In this document: positions 6,744-14,743 of the stretch, piece by piece
How the letters are laid out: each line of letters begins with the position of its first letter
Numbering within the stretch: position 1 is the first letter of the stretch
Assembly: GCA_934476235.1 (NCBI GenBank)
Contig: CAKSNL010000011.1
Location: 1 to 40,390, forward strand
DNA length: 40,390 nucleotides
From: an uncultured Clostridia bacterium
Lineage (GTDB): Bacteria; Bacillota; Clostridia; CAKSNL01; HGM11501
Direction: 5' to 3'
Notes under the pieces: model-generated
What the model saw: the letters and a program-made list of their open reading frames with translations, nothing else
Databases searched by the model: none
What the model was told of the DNA's origin: nothing
Made by a program: the position numbers and the translations under genes

Positions 6744-8015
6744 ATGTTAACATCTATCGTGGGCATTAACTGGGGCGATGAAGGCAAGGGCCGTATGGTT
6801 GACCTTCTGTCGCAGGACGAGGATATTGTTGCGCGCTATCAGGGCGGAAACAATGCCGGTCACACCGTTGTAAACGACAAGGGCAAGTTTATATTAAACC
6901 TTCTGCCGTCCGGAATTCTCCGTCCGGAGGTCGTGAACGTTATGGGCAACGGCATGGTTATAGATATTGAACACTTAAACGGCGAGATTGACAGGATCGA
7001 GGCGGCGGGAATCAAGATAGGTCCCGACCATCTTAAGATAAGCGACAGGGCGGTTATCTGCATGCCCTATCACGTAATGCTTGACTGTCTGGAGGAGGAG
7101 CGCCTGGCGGACAAGAAGTTCGGCTCGACAAGGCGCGGCATCGCTCCGGTATACAGCGACAAGTATTCCAAAAAAGGCATCCGCATGGGCGACCTTTTAC
7201 AGCCCGGGTATTTAAAGGAAAGGCTTGCCGATATCGTTGAGTGGAAGAACCTCACTATCGAGAAGGTTTACGGCGCAGAGGGCGTGACGGTTGACTCTAT
7301 GCTCGCATGGCTTAAAAAGTTCGGCGACAGGTTAAAGCCCTATATCTGCGACACGGGCGTTTACCTTACCGAGGCGGTAAAGGCGGGCAGGAAGATCATG
7401 TTTGAGGCTCAGCTCGGCGCGCTTCGCGACATTGATTTCGGCATTTATCCCTACACGTCAAGCTCGTCCACGATAGCGTCGTATGCTCCGATAGGTGCGG
7501 GAATCCCCGGCGTCCGCCTGGATAAGACGATCGGCGTCATGAAGGCGTATTCGACCTGCGTCGGCGAGGGTCCGTTCACGGCGGAAATGTTCGGCGACGA
7601 GGCGGAAGAGCTCAGAAAGGCGGGCGGAGAGTACGGCGCGGCGACCGGAAGACCCAGAAGAGTCGGTCCGTTTGACGCGGTTGCGTCCCGCTACGGCGTG
7701 AGAGTTCAGGGTGCGGACGAGATCGCGCTCACCAAGATGGACGTGCTTTCATATCTTGACAAGATTCCGGTTTGCACCGCGTACGAGATCGGCGGCGAGA
7801 AGGTTTATGAGTTCCCGGTCGGTGAGGCGCTCAACGAGGCGAAGCCCGTTATCGAGTATCTGGACGGCTGGAAGTGCGACATATCCGGCTGCAGAAAGAA
7901 GGAGGACCTTCCCAAGGCGGCTCTTGACTATGTTTATTACCTTGAAAAGGCGACCGGAAGCAAGATAAAGTACGTTTCCGTCGGACCGGACAGAGAGGCT
8001 TACATCGAGTTTTAA
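6744..8015 (+). CDS. purA: Adenylosuccinate synthetase
   Basis: A 423-residue protein joining IMP and aspartate with GTP hydrolysis, the first committed step to AMP. The P-loop-like GDEGKGR lies at residues 11-17 with the catalytic Asp12; His40 lies in NNAGHTVV. Other signatures are GSTRRGIAPVYSDKY, the FEAQLGALRDIDFGIYP-type block, and GEGPFTAEM followed by EYGAATGRPRRVGPFD. GGGAAGG precedes the start. It stands alone between its own promoter and a strong terminator. Confidence 0.97.
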   Translation: MLTSIVGINWGDEGKGRMVDLLSQDEDIVARYQGGNNAGHTVVNDKGKFILNLLPSGILRPEVVNVMGNGMVIDIEHLNGEIDRIEAAGIKIGPDHLKISDRAVICMPYHVMLDCLEEERLADKKFGSTRRGIAPVYSDKYSKKGIRMGDLLQPGYLKERLADIVEWKNLTIEKVYGAEGVTVDSMLAWLKKFGDRLKPYICDTGVYLTEAVKAGRKIMFEAQLGALRDIDFGIYPYTSSSSTIASYAPIGAGIPGVRLDKTIGVMKAYSTCVGEGPFTAEMFGDEAEELRKAGGEYGAATGRPRRVGPFDAVASRYGVRVQGADEIALTKMDVLSYLDKIPVCTAYEIGGEKVYEFPVGEALNEAKPVIEYLDGWKCDISGCRKKEDLPKAALDYVYYLEKATGSKIKYVSVGPDREAYIEF

Positions 8016-8035
8016 AGTTTTAAGAAAAATTTAAG

Positions 8036-8074
8036 AAAAAAGAAAAGCAAAGCGCTTTTCTTTTTTCATTTTTT
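8036..8074 (+). terminator. Terminator of purA
   Basis: AAAAAAGAAAAGC, a 5-base loop, and GCTTTTCTTTTTT, followed by another T run (CATTTTTTG). Confidence 0.8.
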
Positions 8075-8121
8075 GTGATATTATTAAGATAGACAGACTG
8101 TGCATTGGTGTGCGCGGGGGC

Positions 8122-8340
8122 GAAATGACGGGCAATTCATGAATTGCCCCTACGGGGCGCATTAGCGTAACGGGTGCGCGCAAACGGGCGGGATGTCGGG
8201 GACGCCATCCCCTACGGTGCGCATTAACGTAATGGGTGCGAAAACGGGCGGGAGGATGTAAGACCCCTACGGCGCATTAGCGAAAGTGAGTGCGAAGCAT
8301 AAATAAAATACAACCTCACATAAAATACAAACTCATGAAA
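8122..8340. repeat. Intergenic repeat block C before rph
   Basis: Three CGTAGGG-type units: a stem GGGCAATTC/GAATTGCCC (8130-8155); a stem GGGATG/CATCCC (8190-8217); and a defective copy reading GGGAGGATGTAAGACCCC (8249-8271) with no second arm. Each is followed by a CTACGG..GCATTA(G/A)CG flank. No gene is seen. The rph promoter must lie within or just after this block but is not obvious. Confidence 0.75.
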
Positions 8341-8351
8341 GGAAGCAGAGT

Positions 8352-9089
8352 ATGAGAATAGATAAAAGAGGAAATGACGAGATAAGACCCTTTAAGATAA
8401 CGCGCGACTTTACCAAGTACGCGCCGGGAAGCGTTTTAATCGAGACCGGGGACACGAAGGTCATCGTGACCGCGTCGGTCGACGAATACGTGCCGCCCTT
8501 TAAAAAGGACACGGGCACGGGCTTTCTCACCGCAGAGTACGCTATGCTCCCCGGTGCGACCGCGGACAGAAACCAGAGAGACATCTCAAAGCTCAAGCTA
8601 AACGGCAGAAGCGCGGAGATTCAGCGCCTTATCGGAAGGTGCATGAGAGCCGCCTTTGACTTAGGCAGGCTCGGCGAGCGCACAATCCAGATCGACTGTG
8701 ACGTTATCCAGGCGGACGGCGGAACGAGAACCGCATCCATAAACGGCGCGTTCTGCGCGGCGGTGATTGCCGTCAACAAGCTCTTAAAGGACGGCGTTAT
8801 CACCGAAAACCCGATAAAAACGCAGATTGCGGCGGTGAGCCTCGGAATCGTGGACTCGGTAATTATGACCGACCTTTGCTATGCGGAGGACTGCCGCGCC
8901 GGGGTTGACATGAACCTTATTTTAGACTCCGACTCAAATATCGTCGAAATTCAGGGCGCGGCGGAGCACGGAACGTACTCCAAAAAAGAGCTTGACGCGC
9001 TTTTTGAGCTCGGCGAAAAATCAATAAAAGAAATTATGAAGCAGCAGAGGGACATTCTGACCGATGAGGAACGGAGGCTCTTAAAATGA
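8352..9089 (+). CDS. rph: Ribonuclease PH
   Basis: A 245-residue phosphorolytic 3'-5' exoribonuclease that trims tRNA 3' ends. Visible signatures are NGRSAEIQRLIGRCMRAAFD, CDVIQADGGTRTASING, the DLCYAEDCRAGVDMNLI block with catalytic Asp residues, and EIQGAAEHG (the family usually has GTAE). GAAAGGAAG precedes the start. The stop overlaps the rdgB start (ATGA), a pairing common in Firmicutes. Confidence 0.96.
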   Translation: MRIDKRGNDEIRPFKITRDFTKYAPGSVLIETGDTKVIVTASVDEYVPPFKKDTGTGFLTAEYAMLPGATADRNQRDISKLKLNGRSAEIQRLIGRCMRAAFDLGRLGERTIQIDCDVIQADGGTRTASINGAFCAAVIAVNKLLKDGVITENPIKTQIAAVSLGIVDSVIMTDLCYAEDCRAGVDMNLILDSDSNIVEIQGAAEHGTYSKKELDALFELGEKSIKEIMKQQRDILTDEERRLLK

Positions 9090-9667
9090 AGCTTTTGATG
9101 GCGACCAACAACCCCGGCAAGGTCAGAGAGCTTTTGGAGCTTCTTGACATGCCGGACGTTACCGCGGTGACCTTGTCCGAAGCCGGATACAAAATTGAGG
9201 TGACCGAGGACGGGACGACTTTTTCCGAGAACGCGTTTAAAAAAGCGATGGAAACGCACCGCATTACGGGCATGACCACCGTGGCTGACGATTCGGGGCT
9301 CTGCGTTGACGCGCTTTCGGGCGCGCCGGGCATTTATTCCGCGCGCTGGGCGGGAGAAGGAGCGACCGGGGACGACATGGTGAAAAAGCTCCTTTCCGAA
9401 ATGGAGGGCGTGACTGACCGCGGGGCGGAGTTTCGCTCCTCAATCGTCATGGTGTTTTCGGAGGACGACTACATCACAGCCGAGGGAAAATGCCGCGGCG
9501 TTATCGCGCATGAGCCCAGGGGAAAGGGCGGCTTCGGGTACGACCCGGTATTCTATGTACCCCAAAAGGGCAAGACCTTTGCCGAGATGAGCACGGAGGA
9601 GAAAAATGAGATAAGCCACCGCGCGCTGGCAATACGCGATTTAAAAAGGAAGCTTGCGGAGCGTTAA
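9086..9667 (+). CDS. rdgB: dITP/XTP pyrophosphatase (RdgB/HAM1 family)
   Basis: A 193-residue house-cleaning nucleotidase that hydrolyses non-canonical purine triphosphates. Family motifs are ATNNPGKVREL at residues 6-16, FSENAFKKA, ADDSGLCVDAL, GIYSARWAGE, and the C-terminal GKGGFGYDPVFYVP plus ISHRALAIRDL. It is translationally coupled to rph through an ATGA overlap. No obvious terminator follows; the two convergent microprotein genes lie just downstream. Confidence 0.95.
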   Translation: MKLLMATNNPGKVRELLELLDMPDVTAVTLSEAGYKIEVTEDGTTFSENAFKKAMETHRITGMTTVADDSGLCVDALSGAPGIYSARWAGEGATGDDMVKKLLSEMEGVTDRGAEFRSSIVMVFSEDDYITAEGKCRGVIAHEPRGKGGFGYDPVFYVPQKGKTFAEMSTEEKNEISHRALAIRDLKRKLAER

Positions 9668-9698
9668 AGCCCCGCAAGCAGGATCGACTTATTTTAAA

Positions 9699-9824
9699 TC
9701 AGCATCCGCAGCCTGAGTTGCAGCCGCAGCCTGAGTCGCAGTTATTCCAGCCTCCGCCGCAGCAGCAGCAAAGGATAAGTATGATGACGATGAGCCAGAT
9801 GCATCCGCAGTTATTTCCGAACAT
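9699..9824 (-). CDS. Cysteine-rich single-helix microprotein B (Cys-Gly-Cys repeats)
   Basis: A 41-residue product on the minus strand, starting with MFGNNCGC and preceded by AAAGGAGAT six bases before the ATG. A hydrophobic helix (IWLIVIILIL, residues 9-18) runs into CCCC GGGW and then NNCDSGCGCNSGCGC. The C-terminal GCGCNS motif is shared with microprotein A, so the two are tandem paralogs. The layout (short polar N-terminus, one helix, Gly/Cys-rich tail) recalls small YjcZ-like sporulation proteins, but the Cys-Gly-Cys tail is distinctive; similarity is architectural only. It could bind metal or form disulfides at the membrane. It is shorter than usual gene-finder limits. Confidence 0.7.
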   Translation of the reverse strand: MFGNNCGCIWLIVIILILCCCCGGGWNNCDSGCGCNSGCGC

Positions 9825-9879
9825 AAGAAATATCTCCTTTCAAATTATGAAAACATTTAAGGACCGATTTTTGTTTTTC

Positions 9880-9913
9880 GTCCGCGGGGAAGGAAAGACC
9901 CTTCCCCGCGGAC
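9880..9913. other. Perfect 14-bp hairpin between the two microprotein genes
   Basis: GTCCGCGGGGAAGG (9880-9893), a 6-base loop, and CCTTCCCCGCGGAC (9900-9913). No T run follows on either strand, so it is not a canonical terminator. It may stabilise the upstream gene's mRNA or separate expression of the two paralogs. Confidence 0.7.
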
Positions 9914-9924
9914 AAAGGGGCGCT

Positions 9925-10065
9925 TTAGCAGCCGCAGCCTGAATTGCAGCCGCAGCCTGAATTGCAGCCACAGCCATTATTGCAGCCGCAGCCGCCCGAA
10001 AAGCCCAGCAATATGATAATGATAACGATTATCCAAAGTCCGCTGTTCCAGTTACCGAAAAACAT
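9925..10065 (-). CDS. Cysteine-rich single-helix microprotein A (Cys-Gly-Cys repeats)
   Basis: A 46-residue product on the minus strand, starting MFFGNWNSGLW with AAAGGAGG six bases before the ATG, a strong ribosome binding site. Residues 10-21 (LWIIVIIIILLG) form one membrane helix. The tail is GGCGCNNGCGC followed by two NSGCGC units, giving four Cys-Gly-Cys motifs and eight cysteines. It is a paralog of microprotein B downstream. No family assignment can be made from sequence alone. Possible roles include metal binding, spore or envelope structure, or a membrane-anchored peptide. Confidence 0.72.
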   Translation of the reverse strand: MFFGNWNSGLWIIVIIIILLGFSGGCGCNNGCGCNSGCGCNSGCGC

Positions 10066-10199
10066 GTCGATCCTCCTTTTGGAAAGCCTTAACCGCCCCG
10101 CAAAACCTTAAACAGTTCGGCTGCGGTTCGGTCGTAACCGGCTTCCAATGACATAATATGCCTGAAAACCAAATTTTGTTACAATGAGGTGAAGCTTTA

Positions 10200-11318
10200 A
10201 TGAAATTTCTCATTCTTTCAGTTACCGCGGGTCAGGGTCACCACCGCTGCGCGAAGGCGGTGGAGGAAAGCCTTACCGCAATGGGGCACGAGTGCAGGAC
10301 GCTTGACGCCTACAAGCATATTTTCCCGGCTCTGGGAGAAACTATTGATAAGGGCTATCTTCTTTCGACAAAATATATCCCCGAGGTCTACGGGAAAATC
10401 TATAAAATAGCGGACGACCGCGCCTTCGGCTCCGGCATCACGATGGAGACCCAGAGGCTGGTTTATAAAAAGCTGGTCGAATACATCATGGACTATAAGC
10501 CCGACGGGATAATCTGCACCCACGTTTTCCCCTCCGTCTGCATTACGTATGCCGAAAAAAGGGGAAAAATGCCGCACATCCCGTCGATAGGTATAGTAAC
10601 GGACTTTACGGTGCATCCTTACTGGGAGGAGACCGCGCTTTCGGCGTACGTTGTGCCGAATGAGCTTCTCACCTGGCAGTGCATGGAAAAGGGGATTCCC
10701 AAAGAAAAGGTTTATCCTATAGGGATTCCGATATCCTCGGAATTTTCCGAAAAGCTATCAAAAAGCGAGGCAAGGAAAATGCTCGGGATTCCCGACCGCG
10801 ACACGGTGCTCGTGATGACGGGGAGCATGGGCTTCGGCAATGTGCCCGAGCTTATTTCCCGCATGGACGCATTAAGTGAGGACTTTCAGATAATCGCGGT
10901 CTGCGGCAACAACAAGAAAAACTATGAGGAGATATCGGGGGGAAGCTACCGGCACAGTGTGTTCTGCCACGGCTTTACGGATAAGGTCAGCCTGATGATG
11001 GACTCGTCCGACTTTATCGTGACGAAGCCCGGCGGACTTTCGGTGTCCGAGAGCCTGGCAAAAAGGCTTCCCATGATACTGGTCAGCCCCATTCCGGGAC
11101 AGGAGACGAGAAACCGCGAGTTTTTGCTAAACTCCGGGCTCGCCCTTGCGGTGAGCGACACCTACTCCGTTGCCGAGGCAGTGTACTCCTTATACAACAG
11201 CCGGTTCCGCTTTGAGGGTGAGGGAACGCTTTACGGGCGCTTTGCACGCCCGTATTCGGCGCGCGATACAGCTGATCTTGCCGTGAAGCTTGCCGACAGA
11301 AAGGAAGTTAAAGTATGA
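10200..11318 (+). CDS. UDP-sugar diacylglycerol glycosyltransferase, MGDG synthase/UgtP-like
   Basis: A 372-residue GT-B glycosyltransferase (GT28 type). The N-terminal SVTAGQGHHRCAKAVEESL is the acceptor-domain signature of MGDG synthase/UgtP proteins. The C-terminal half has GSMGFGNVPELI, CGNNKKNYEE and the sugar-nucleotide site FIVTKPGGLSVSESLAKRLPM followed by PGQETRN. It most likely adds glucose or galactose to diacylglycerol at the inner membrane face, making glycolipid and possibly a lipoteichoic acid anchor. GAGGTG precedes the start; TACAAT at 10180-10185 may be the -10 box. Its stop overlaps the next gene (ATGA), so it leads the operon ending in lgt. Confidence 0.88.
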   Translation: MKFLILSVTAGQGHHRCAKAVEESLTAMGHECRTLDAYKHIFPALGETIDKGYLLSTKYIPEVYGKIYKIADDRAFGSGITMETQRLVYKKLVEYIMDYKPDGIICTHVFPSVCITYAEKRGKMPHIPSIGIVTDFTVHPYWEETALSAYVVPNELLTWQCMEKGIPKEKVYPIGIPISSEFSEKLSKSEARKMLGIPDRDTVLVMTGSMGFGNVPELISRMDALSEDFQIIAVCGNNKKNYEEISGGSYRHSVFCHGFTDKVSLMMDSSDFIVTKPGGLSVSESLAKRLPMILVSPIPGQETRNREFLLNSGLALAVSDTYSVAEAVYSLYNSRFRFEGEGTLYGRFARPYSARDTADLAVKLADRKEVKV

Positions 11319-12568
11319 AAAAAATCGAAATTAAAAAGGGCGTGAACCTCTGGCTCATTCCGGACGGCAAATTCAAGACCTACTATGCCGGAATATTCAT
11401 GCACACGCCGATAGATGAAAAGACGGCGACCGTGAATGCCCTTATCCCGCTTTTGTTAAAGCGCGGGAGCAAAAATTTCCCCACGGGCAGAGCGATAGCC
11501 AGGGAGCTTGAAAGCCTTATGGGCGCCCGCATGAACGCCTACACCTCCAAAAAGGGCGACGACCAGATGCTCGCCTTCACGGTGACGGGCGCGTCCGACG
11601 AGTTTTCGCCGTTTTCCGATGTGACGAAAAGGGCGCTCTCGCTCCTTTCAGACATTGCGTTTAACCCGATACTTCCTGTGGATGAGGGGTATTTAAAGAG
11701 CGAAAAGCTCCACCTTCTTGAAATTATCGAGGGCGAGAAGAACGACAAAAGAGCGTACTCCGCCTCCCGCTGCCGCGAGGAGATGGCGAAGGGCACACCC
11801 TACGCCGTGCCCGAAAACGGATATGCCGAAAAGGTATCATCAATCACCGAAGGTGACATAGAGGAGCGGATAAAAAGCGTTATAAATGAATCCGTCACGG
11901 ACATTTTAATTGCCGGGGCGTTCTCCGAGCGCGAGGTGACGGAGCACATTAAAAAGCTCACGGAAAACCTTCCTAGCCGCCCGGAGGAAAGAATTAAGAG
12001 CGCGGGCGTTGAAAATAAGGGCGGGGCGTATGTTGAAGAGGTAATGAACATAAACCAGGGCAAGCTCTGCGTCGGCTACACGCTCCCGGTTTACGCGCCG
12101 GACGATAAGATGTATCCCGCGGCGATGTTATATAACTGCATTTTCGGGGGCAGCGCGTCCTCAAAGCTTTTTTTAAACGTGCGCGAAAAGCTCTCGCTCG
12201 CCTATTACGCGAGCAGCGTTTACGAGCGCGCGAAGGGCATTATCGTAGTGTCCTCCGGCATCGAGTGCAAAAACTTTGAGAAGGCGGGAGACGAGATAAG
12301 AGCGCAGTTTGAACTGATGACCGGCGGCGCGATAACCGAGACCGAGATTGACAATGCGAAAAAGAGCCTTATAAACACCTACAAAAGCGCGTCCGACTCG
12401 CTTTCGGGAACCGTTTCCTACTCGCTCGGGCAGATAATATCTGGCTCATATATAAGCGCGGGCGAAACGGCGGAAAGAATCCTCGCCGTTTCCAAGAGCG
12501 ACATTTTATCGGTTGCGCCGTCCGTGCGCGAGTCGCTCACATATTTCCTTAAAGGAGGAGAAAACTGA
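11315..12568 (+). CDS. M16-family peptidase homolog lacking the zinc site (YmfF-like)
   Basis: A 417-residue protein with the two-lobe M16 fold. The catalytic HxxEH is absent: the corresponding stretch reads NALIPLLLKRGSKNFPTG. The C-terminal lobe keeps features such as SLAYYASSVYERAKGIIVVSSG. In Firmicutes such zinc-less subunits (YmfF) are encoded beside an active partner (YmfH), as here, where the next gene overlaps by one base. The pair probably forms a heteromeric peptidase chamber. Confidence 0.85.
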   Translation: MKKIEIKKGVNLWLIPDGKFKTYYAGIFMHTPIDEKTATVNALIPLLLKRGSKNFPTGRAIARELESLMGARMNAYTSKKGDDQMLAFTVTGASDEFSPFSDVTKRALSLLSDIAFNPILPVDEGYLKSEKLHLLEIIEGEKNDKRAYSASRCREEMAKGTPYAVPENGYAEKVSSITEGDIEERIKSVINESVTDILIAGAFSEREVTEHIKKLTENLPSRPEERIKSAGVENKGGAYVEEVMNINQGKLCVGYTLPVYAPDDKMYPAAMLYNCIFGGSASSKLFLNVREKLSLAYYASSVYERAKGIIVVSSGIECKNFEKAGDEIRAQFELMTGGAITETEIDNAKKSLINTYKSASDSLSGTVSYSLGQIISGSYISAGETAERILAVSKSDILSVAPSVRESLTYFLKGGEN

Positions 12569-13878
12569 TGTATTTTTCCGAAAGCTATTACGGCGACCTT
12601 AAAGAGAGCGTTTATCACGCCGTTCATAAAAGCGGGCTGAATGTCTGCGTTATGCCGAAGGCGGGCTTTACCAAAAGCTACGCTGTGCTTGCGACGCGCT
12701 ACGGCTCCGTGAATAACTGCTTTACCGCGCCGGGGGACGATGAAAAGACTTCTGTTCCCGACGGTATCGCCCACTACCTGGAGCACAAGATGTTCGACCA
12801 GGAGGACGGAAGCTCCGTATTCGACAAATTCTCGCTCTACGGCGCGAATGCGAACGCCTTCACCGGCTTTACGATGACGGCGTACCTTTTCTCCGCGGCG
12901 GATCACTTTTACGAAAACCTTGAAACGCTTTTAGACTACACCATGCACCCATACTACACGGACGAGACGGTGGAAAAGGAGCAGGGCATAATCGGTCAGG
13001 AAATCAGAATGTACGAGGACGACCCGGGCTGGAACGTTTACTTTAACGCCCTTCGCGCAATGTACAAGGTAAATCCCGTGAATATCGACATTGCGGGAAC
13101 GGTCGAGTCCATCGCCGAAATTACGAAAGAAAAGCTCTATAAATGCTATAACACGTTCTATCACCCGTCCAACATGGCGCTTTTCGTGACCGGGAACGTG
13201 ACCCCCGAAAAGGTCGGCTCCTTAGTCGAAGCCATGGTGAGCGCGGACCATGACCCGGGCAGAATAATAAACCACTTTGAAAAGGAGCCGGACGAGGTTG
13301 CGACGCATAAGATAGAGGCGGAGTTTGACATCGGCACGCCCCAGTTTGTCATCGGCTATAAGATAAGCCGCCTTCCCGAAGAGGGAGCGGACTATGTTAA
13401 GACGGACGCGGTGATGAGCGTTTTAATGCAGGCGCTTTTCGGAAAGAGCAGCGATATTTACACAAGGCTTTACGAAGAAAACCTCATTAACGACTCGTTC
13501 TCCTCCGGCTACGAGGGCGAGCTTTCCTACGCCTTCGCCGAAATATCGGGGGAGAGCCCGGAGCCTGATAAGGTGTATGAGCGCATTAAAGAGGCGGTCT
13601 CCGAGGCAAAGAATAAGGGCATTTCAGATGAGGATATAGAGCGCGCGAAGCGTGTTGTCACCGGGCGCGCGGTGTCCTTAATCGACAGTCAGGAGGGCTT
13701 TTCGAACGAATTTGTGCGCTTTGCCTTAAAGGGAGCGGACATTATGACCTACCCGTCCGCCGCCGCGGGCGTCACCGGGGAGGACGTTATAGGAGCGCTT
13801 GCGCTTTTGGACAACGAATTTTCCGTGCTCTCGGCGGTCTATCCCAAAAAACATGAAAAAAGCGGTGGCGGAAAATGA
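12568..13878 (+). CDS. M16-family zinc metallopeptidase, active partner (YmfH-like)
   Basis: A 436-residue protein. The inverted zinc motif HYLEH lies at residues 69-73 (GIAHYLEHKMF), with the downstream glutamates of VEKEQGIIGQEIRMYED (about 136-151) supplying the third ligand. The C-terminal lobe is non-catalytic. Start and stop overlap the flanking genes (TGATG and ATGA). It is a cytosolic oligopeptide-degrading enzyme by family; no signal peptide is seen. Confidence 0.9.
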   Translation: MYFSESYYGDLKESVYHAVHKSGLNVCVMPKAGFTKSYAVLATRYGSVNNCFTAPGDDEKTSVPDGIAHYLEHKMFDQEDGSSVFDKFSLYGANANAFTGFTMTAYLFSAADHFYENLETLLDYTMHPYYTDETVEKEQGIIGQEIRMYEDDPGWNVYFNALRAMYKVNPVNIDIAGTVESIAEITKEKLYKCYNTFYHPSNMALFVTGNVTPEKVGSLVEAMVSADHDPGRIINHFEKEPDEVATHKIEAEFDIGTPQFVIGYKISRLPEEGADYVKTDAVMSVLMQALFGKSSDIYTRLYEENLINDSFSSGYEGELSYAFAEISGESPEPDKVYERIKEAVSEAKNKGISDEDIERAKRVVTGRAVSLIDSQEGFSNEFVRFALKGADIMTYPSAAAGVTGEDVIGALALLDNEFSVLSAVYPKKHEKSGGGK

Positions 13879-14678
13879 GGACGCATGTTGAATTTAAAAA
13901 CCTCGGCATTGACCTGATTTTAAACCGCCGCGCCGTGGAGTTTGACGCGCTCGGCGGCGGGATATATTACTACGCGCTTATAATCTGCCTGGGCTTCATA
14001 TTAGCCTGGCTCTACATAAGCCGTGAGGAAAAAAAGTATTCAAAGAGCGACGATTTAATCAATCTTGTGCTCATCGCCCTTCCCGCCGCGGTCGTTTCGG
14101 CAAGGCTTTACTACGTCATATTTTCGTTTAACGACTATAAGGACGACCTATCCGAAATCTTTAAGGTCTGGAACGGCGGGCTCGCAATCTACGGCGGAGT
14201 CATCGGCGCGGCGGCGACGGTCTTTATCTACTGCCGCGTAAAAAAGCTTTCGATTCTGCACTATCTTGACCTTCTGGCGATGGGGCTTTTAATCGGTCAG
14301 TCGGTCGGCAGATGGGGCAATTTCGTAAACGGCGAGGCGCACGGCGCCCTCGTTTCAGACTCTTATCTATTGGGAATGACGGTAAACGGCGAGGGACCTT
14401 ATCACCCCACGTTTTTGTATGAATCAGTCCTTTGCGCGCTCGGCTTTTTGGTTATTTTCCTTATTTCAAAAAGGATAAAAACGGAAGGGTTTAAATCTTC
14501 GGCGTACCTTATATGGTACGGCGCGGCGCGGTTTTTCATCGAGGGCTTAAGGACGGACAGCCTTTACATTCCGGGCACGGGAATAAGAGTGTCCCAGGCG
14601 CTCTCGGCGGCGATGTTTCTAACCGGCGTCATCATAATGGCGCGTTTTGTCCGCAAGAAAAAAATTCAATTGACTTGA
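13875..14678 (+). CDS. lgt: Prolipoprotein diacylglyceryl transferase
   Basis: A 267-residue membrane protein with about seven hydrophobic segments. It transfers diacylglycerol from phosphatidylglycerol to the lipobox cysteine. The Lgt signature is GRWGNFVNGEAHG at 145-157. WNGGLAIYGGVIG at 99-111 carries Tyr where Gram-negative enzymes have His, and the end has FFIEGLRTDSLY. The start overlaps the M16 gene by ATGA. Its last bases contain the -35 box for the following SLH gene. Confidence 0.94.
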   Translation: MRTHVEFKNLGIDLILNRRAVEFDALGGGIYYYALIICLGFILAWLYISREEKKYSKSDDLINLVLIALPAAVVSARLYYVIFSFNDYKDDLSEIFKVWNGGLAIYGGVIGAAATVFIYCRVKKLSILHYLDLLAMGLLIGQSVGRWGNFVNGEAHGALVSDSYLLGMTVNGEGPYHPTFLYESVLCALGFLVIFLISKRIKTEGFKSSAYLIWYGAARFFIEGLRTDSLYIPGTGIRVSQALSAAMFLTGVIIMARFVRKKKIQLT

Positions 14679-14698
14679 CAGGCATTTTGTAGTATATT
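14670..14698 (+). promoter_or_regulatory. Promoter of the SLH surface protein gene
   Basis: TTGACT (14670-14675), a 17-base spacer, and TATATT (14693-14698). The -35 box lies inside the lgt stop region. It gives a leader of about 40 bases before GGGAGGT. Confidence 0.75.
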
Positions 14699-14743
14699 AA
14701 ATATGTACATTTTTTTAAAAAGCAAATGTTGGGAGGTAAATAT

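Noticed and set aside
9718..9942. A Gln/Pro-rich open frame on the plus strand
   Set aside because: It is the antisense reading of the Cys-Gly-Cys microprotein genes, which have proper ribosome binding sites and paralogous sequence on the minus strand.
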